NCBI GenBank assembly: GCA_965218865.1
Contig: CBDCME010000076.1
Span: 182,339-246,338 of the forward strand
Direction of reading: 5' to 3'
DNA length: 64,000 bases
Source of the DNA: CBDCME01 sp965218865
Lineage (GTDB): Bacteria; Pseudomonadota; Alphaproteobacteria; JAAXGF01
The translations under genes and the position numbers were made by a program. The notes under the pieces are model-generated. The model ran no database searches and had not been told where the DNA came from. It was given only the letters and a program-made list of their open reading frames with translations. Positions 62,223 through 64,000 of the stretch are shown in pieces. Within the stretch, counting starts at the first letter, position 1; each line of letters starts with the position of its first letter.

Positions 62223-62373
62223 CCGAGTAGATGATAACGACCGGGTTGATCTTGACGGCAGCGCCAGGGAGAGGAAAGCTCAGGGGAGAACGCTCGCCGT
62301 GATGAGTTTTGTGTGCGAGGGGCTGGAGACGACCAGCTGATCAAGTCGGTCGAGACATCGGGAGGAACCGGAT

Positions 62374-63360
62374 ATGGCGCATAATCTCTTCGGCGGCCGG
62401 ATGGCGTTCGTAGGCGAGGCGCCTTGGCATGGGCTCGGCGAAGCTGTAGCGGAGACGGCGACCGCAAATGAGATGTGCCGGGCGGCGGGGCTCGATTGGG
62501 AGGTCACAAAGGAACCGGCTCCGGGAGCAAGGATCGTCAACGGGAAGCGTGGCACTCACGACAGGTACCTGATCATGCGGAACCCCGTTGGGAAGGAACA
62601 GGGTGCGGTGGCGCTCGGGATGGTCCGTTCGGGATACGAACCGCTCCAGAATGCCGAGGCGTTCAAGTTTTTCGAGCCGTTCATCGACGGAAACTACGCC
62701 CAGTTTCACACTGCGGGGGCGCTTGGCAACGGTGAACGGGTTTGGGTGATGATCAGGCTGAAGGATCAGCTCGTGATCGGAAAGGGCGACGTCATCGACC
62801 GCTACCTGCTCCTGTCCAACAGCCACGATGGGAGCGGTTCGGTTTCCATCCGCTTCACCCCCATCCGCGTGGTCTGCCAGAACACGCTCAACTTCGCGAT
62901 GAAGGGCGGCTCGGGGGCAATTTCGGTGCGCCACACGCGAAACATCACCCGGCATCTTGCAACCGCTCAGGCAGAGGAGATCAAGCGAATAATCGAGAAG
63001 GCGTTCAAGCAGGCTAAAACGCTGTTCGGCAGGATGGCGCTGAAGTCGCTGACTGCGGACCGCACAGACGAGATTCTTGAATTGCTGTTCCCCAGCACCA
63101 AACGCCAGAAGAAGCACGGACTGGAGCCGGAACGGTGGGGCCGGATCAGGCATATCCTTGATGACGCCGACCTTACACCGCCCGAGACAAAGAACACGCT
63201 GTGGGCTCTGTACAACGCCATCACGCGGGACGAGGACTACCGAGAGTCGCGAGAAGCGTCTTGCGAGGCTCGTCTTGAGCGCGTCTGGTTCGGCAGCGGT
63301 CACGACCTGAAGATCAAGGCGCTTATTGTCTGCCGGGAACATCTCCGTGATGCTGCCTGA
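62374..63360 (+). CDS. DUF932 (TIGR03299-like) phage/plasmid protein
   Basis: The 328-residue protein starts after GGGAGGAACC. Family motifs: MAFVGEAPWHGLGEAV, RYLIMRNPVGKEQGAVALGM, PLQNAEAFKFFEPFIDGNYA, GERVWVMIRLKDQLVIGKGD, VSIRFTPIRVVCQNTLNFAM and SVRHTRNITRHL. DUF932 genes are common on plasmids, phages and integrative elements with unknown function, supporting a mobile backbone for 54.7-63.4 kb. The gene is intact. Confidence 0.88.
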   Translation: MAHNLFGGRMAFVGEAPWHGLGEAVAETATANEMCRAAGLDWEVTKEPAPGARIVNGKRGTHDRYLIMRNPVGKEQGAVALGMVRSGYEPLQNAEAFKFFEPFIDGNYAQFHTAGALGNGERVWVMIRLKDQLVIGKGDVIDRYLLLSNSHDGSGSVSIRFTPIRVVCQNTLNFAMKGGSGAISVRHTRNITRHLATAQAEEIKRIIEKAFKQAKTLFGRMALKSLTADRTDEILELLFPSTKRQKKHGLEPERWGRIRHILDDADLTPPETKNTLWALYNAITRDEDYRESREASCEARLERVWFGSGHDLKIKALIVCREHLRDAA

Positions 63361-63419
63361 ACGTCATGAAGGTTTACAAGAGACCTATGGACGGCTCAAG
63401 TCTGGGATCATGTTCCAGA

Positions 63420-63635
63420 CGTCACCTGCTGACCTTCTGGCAGAAGACTTTCAACAAGCTGGTCGCGAAGCGACACTGGATCGTTGAGCAGGGCTTTGGG
63501 ACGCTCAAGCGCCTCTTCCGCGGGCCCCGCTCCCGCTACATGACACGCGGGAAGGTTGAAGCCGAACTGACCTTCAGGGGCACGGCCATGAACCTGCTGA
63601 AAGCGGCAAATCGCATCAAGCTTGCGGGCGCCTGA
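63420..63635 (+). pseudogene. IS5-family transposase C-terminal fragment
   Basis: The frame reads FNKLVAKRHWIVEQGFGTLK, then LFRGPRSRYMTRGKVEAELT and GTAMNLLKAANRI, the end of an IS5/IS1182-type DDE transposase. The front is missing; the left junction lies shortly after the DUF932 stop. Confidence 0.72.
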
Positions 63636-63808
63636 GGGGGAATCCGTCCAGAATATCCCAACCCGGCGGGTTCTGGAACGGAACGCATCCGGGGTATTCG
63701 CGCTCACAACGCCGGTCCACGCGCAAACCTCGGTAAAAACCGCAAGCGGAAAATTCAGCCTCTAACGCAACAGTCTCTGAGCTGTTATTCTTAACACGCG
63801 TTGGACTC

Positions 63809-63900
63809 TGTTATTTGGCGTCGAATTTTGACCCTCTAGTATCAAAGAGAGTCAACGGCTTAACACGCCTATCGGCGTCGAATAGCCACGCCGAATAACA
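63809..63900 (+). repeat. 92-bp MITE-like element, copy D
   Basis: It begins TGTTATTTGGCGTCGAATTT and ends GCCACGCCGAATAACA. It aligns base for base with the reverse complement of copy B over most of its length. The short word CTGTTATTCTTAACACGC just before it (63782-63799) may be part of another terminus. Confidence 0.78.
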
Positions 63901-64000
63901 GTCTTCGTTCACGCTCAAGGCCCCCGCGACAGCGCGCGTACGGTAACGTACGGTGACAAATGCTCGGCAATCAAGTTAGCGCTTATGGGGCGGCACCCCT
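63901..64000. other. Window end, no feature recognised
   Basis: The last 100 bases hold a short direct repeat, GTACGGTAACGTACGGTGAC, and nothing else recognisable. Confidence 0.4.

Noticed and set aside
1..64000. tRNA or rRNA genes as integration sites
   Set aside because: No cloverleaf or rRNA signature was recognised on either strand, although a covariance search was not possible here.

Overview
The window is a GC-rich proteobacterial sequence, probably alphaproteobacterial. This is inferred from the gene families (PQQ biosynthesis with a Ped-type ABC exporter, a LexA/S24 repressor next to an excisionase-like gene, and a plasmid/ICE-style AddAB-like pair with DUF932), not from any rRNA, since no rRNA or tRNA gene was seen. 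Two AT-richer genes at 10.36-11.35 kb stand out from the surrounding composition.

Layout. 0-10.3 kb is ordinary chromosome: an edge-truncated metallo-beta-lactamase/cNMP-binding protein, then a minus-strand series that reads ABC ATPase, ABC permease, pqqA, pqqC, pqqD, pqqE, a SUMF1 (formylglycine-enzyme-like) protein and a large M28 peptidase. Four-base ATGA overlaps within it suggest translational coupling. 10.3-25.9 kb is an accessory zone. It holds an EACC1-like small protein, a HEPN-like protein, a broken IS256, IS66 fragments, a KAP P-loop NTPase, an integrase remnant, an outer-membrane protein, a transglycosylase-like lipoprotein, a complete IS66, an S24 repressor facing a helix-turn-helix gene, and a wrecked higBA toxin-antitoxin module. 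26.1-32.9 kb is a coherent iron locus: substrate-binding protein, imelysin and LbtU-type porin on the minus strand; di-heme oxidoreductase, second imelysin and DUF1513 on the plus strand; a near-consensus Fur box lies between them. An IS3-type element cuts the end of DUF1513.

32.9-54.4 kb is a dense pile of nested mobile elements: IS3, IS110, IS630, a group II intron remnant, a split tyrosine recombinase, IS200/IS605, IS1380, IS5 and an interrupted hsdM. 54.7-63.4 kb looks like a plasmid/ICE backbone: a hypothetical protein, a PD-(D/E)XK nuclease and UvrD helicase pair resembling AddB/AddA, a hypothetical protein and DUF932. An IS5 scrap and a small repeat end the window.

The most striking signal is a set of seven coding sequences carrying the DruA domain (DUF4338, the signature protein of the Druantia anti-phage system). 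Five are fused to the N-terminus of ISAs1-type DDE transposases, one is fused to a Tn5/IS4-type transposase, and one is a solo fragment. Four of the ISAs1 fusions are 2080-bp elements with matching CAGG ends and 9-10 bp target duplications. In three cases the pre-insertion gene can be read straight across: higB, a tyrosine recombinase, and an IS200/IS605 tnpA. A second repeat system is a family of 92-bp MITE-like elements (four good copies, one degenerate) ending in TGTTAKTCGGCG inverted repeats.
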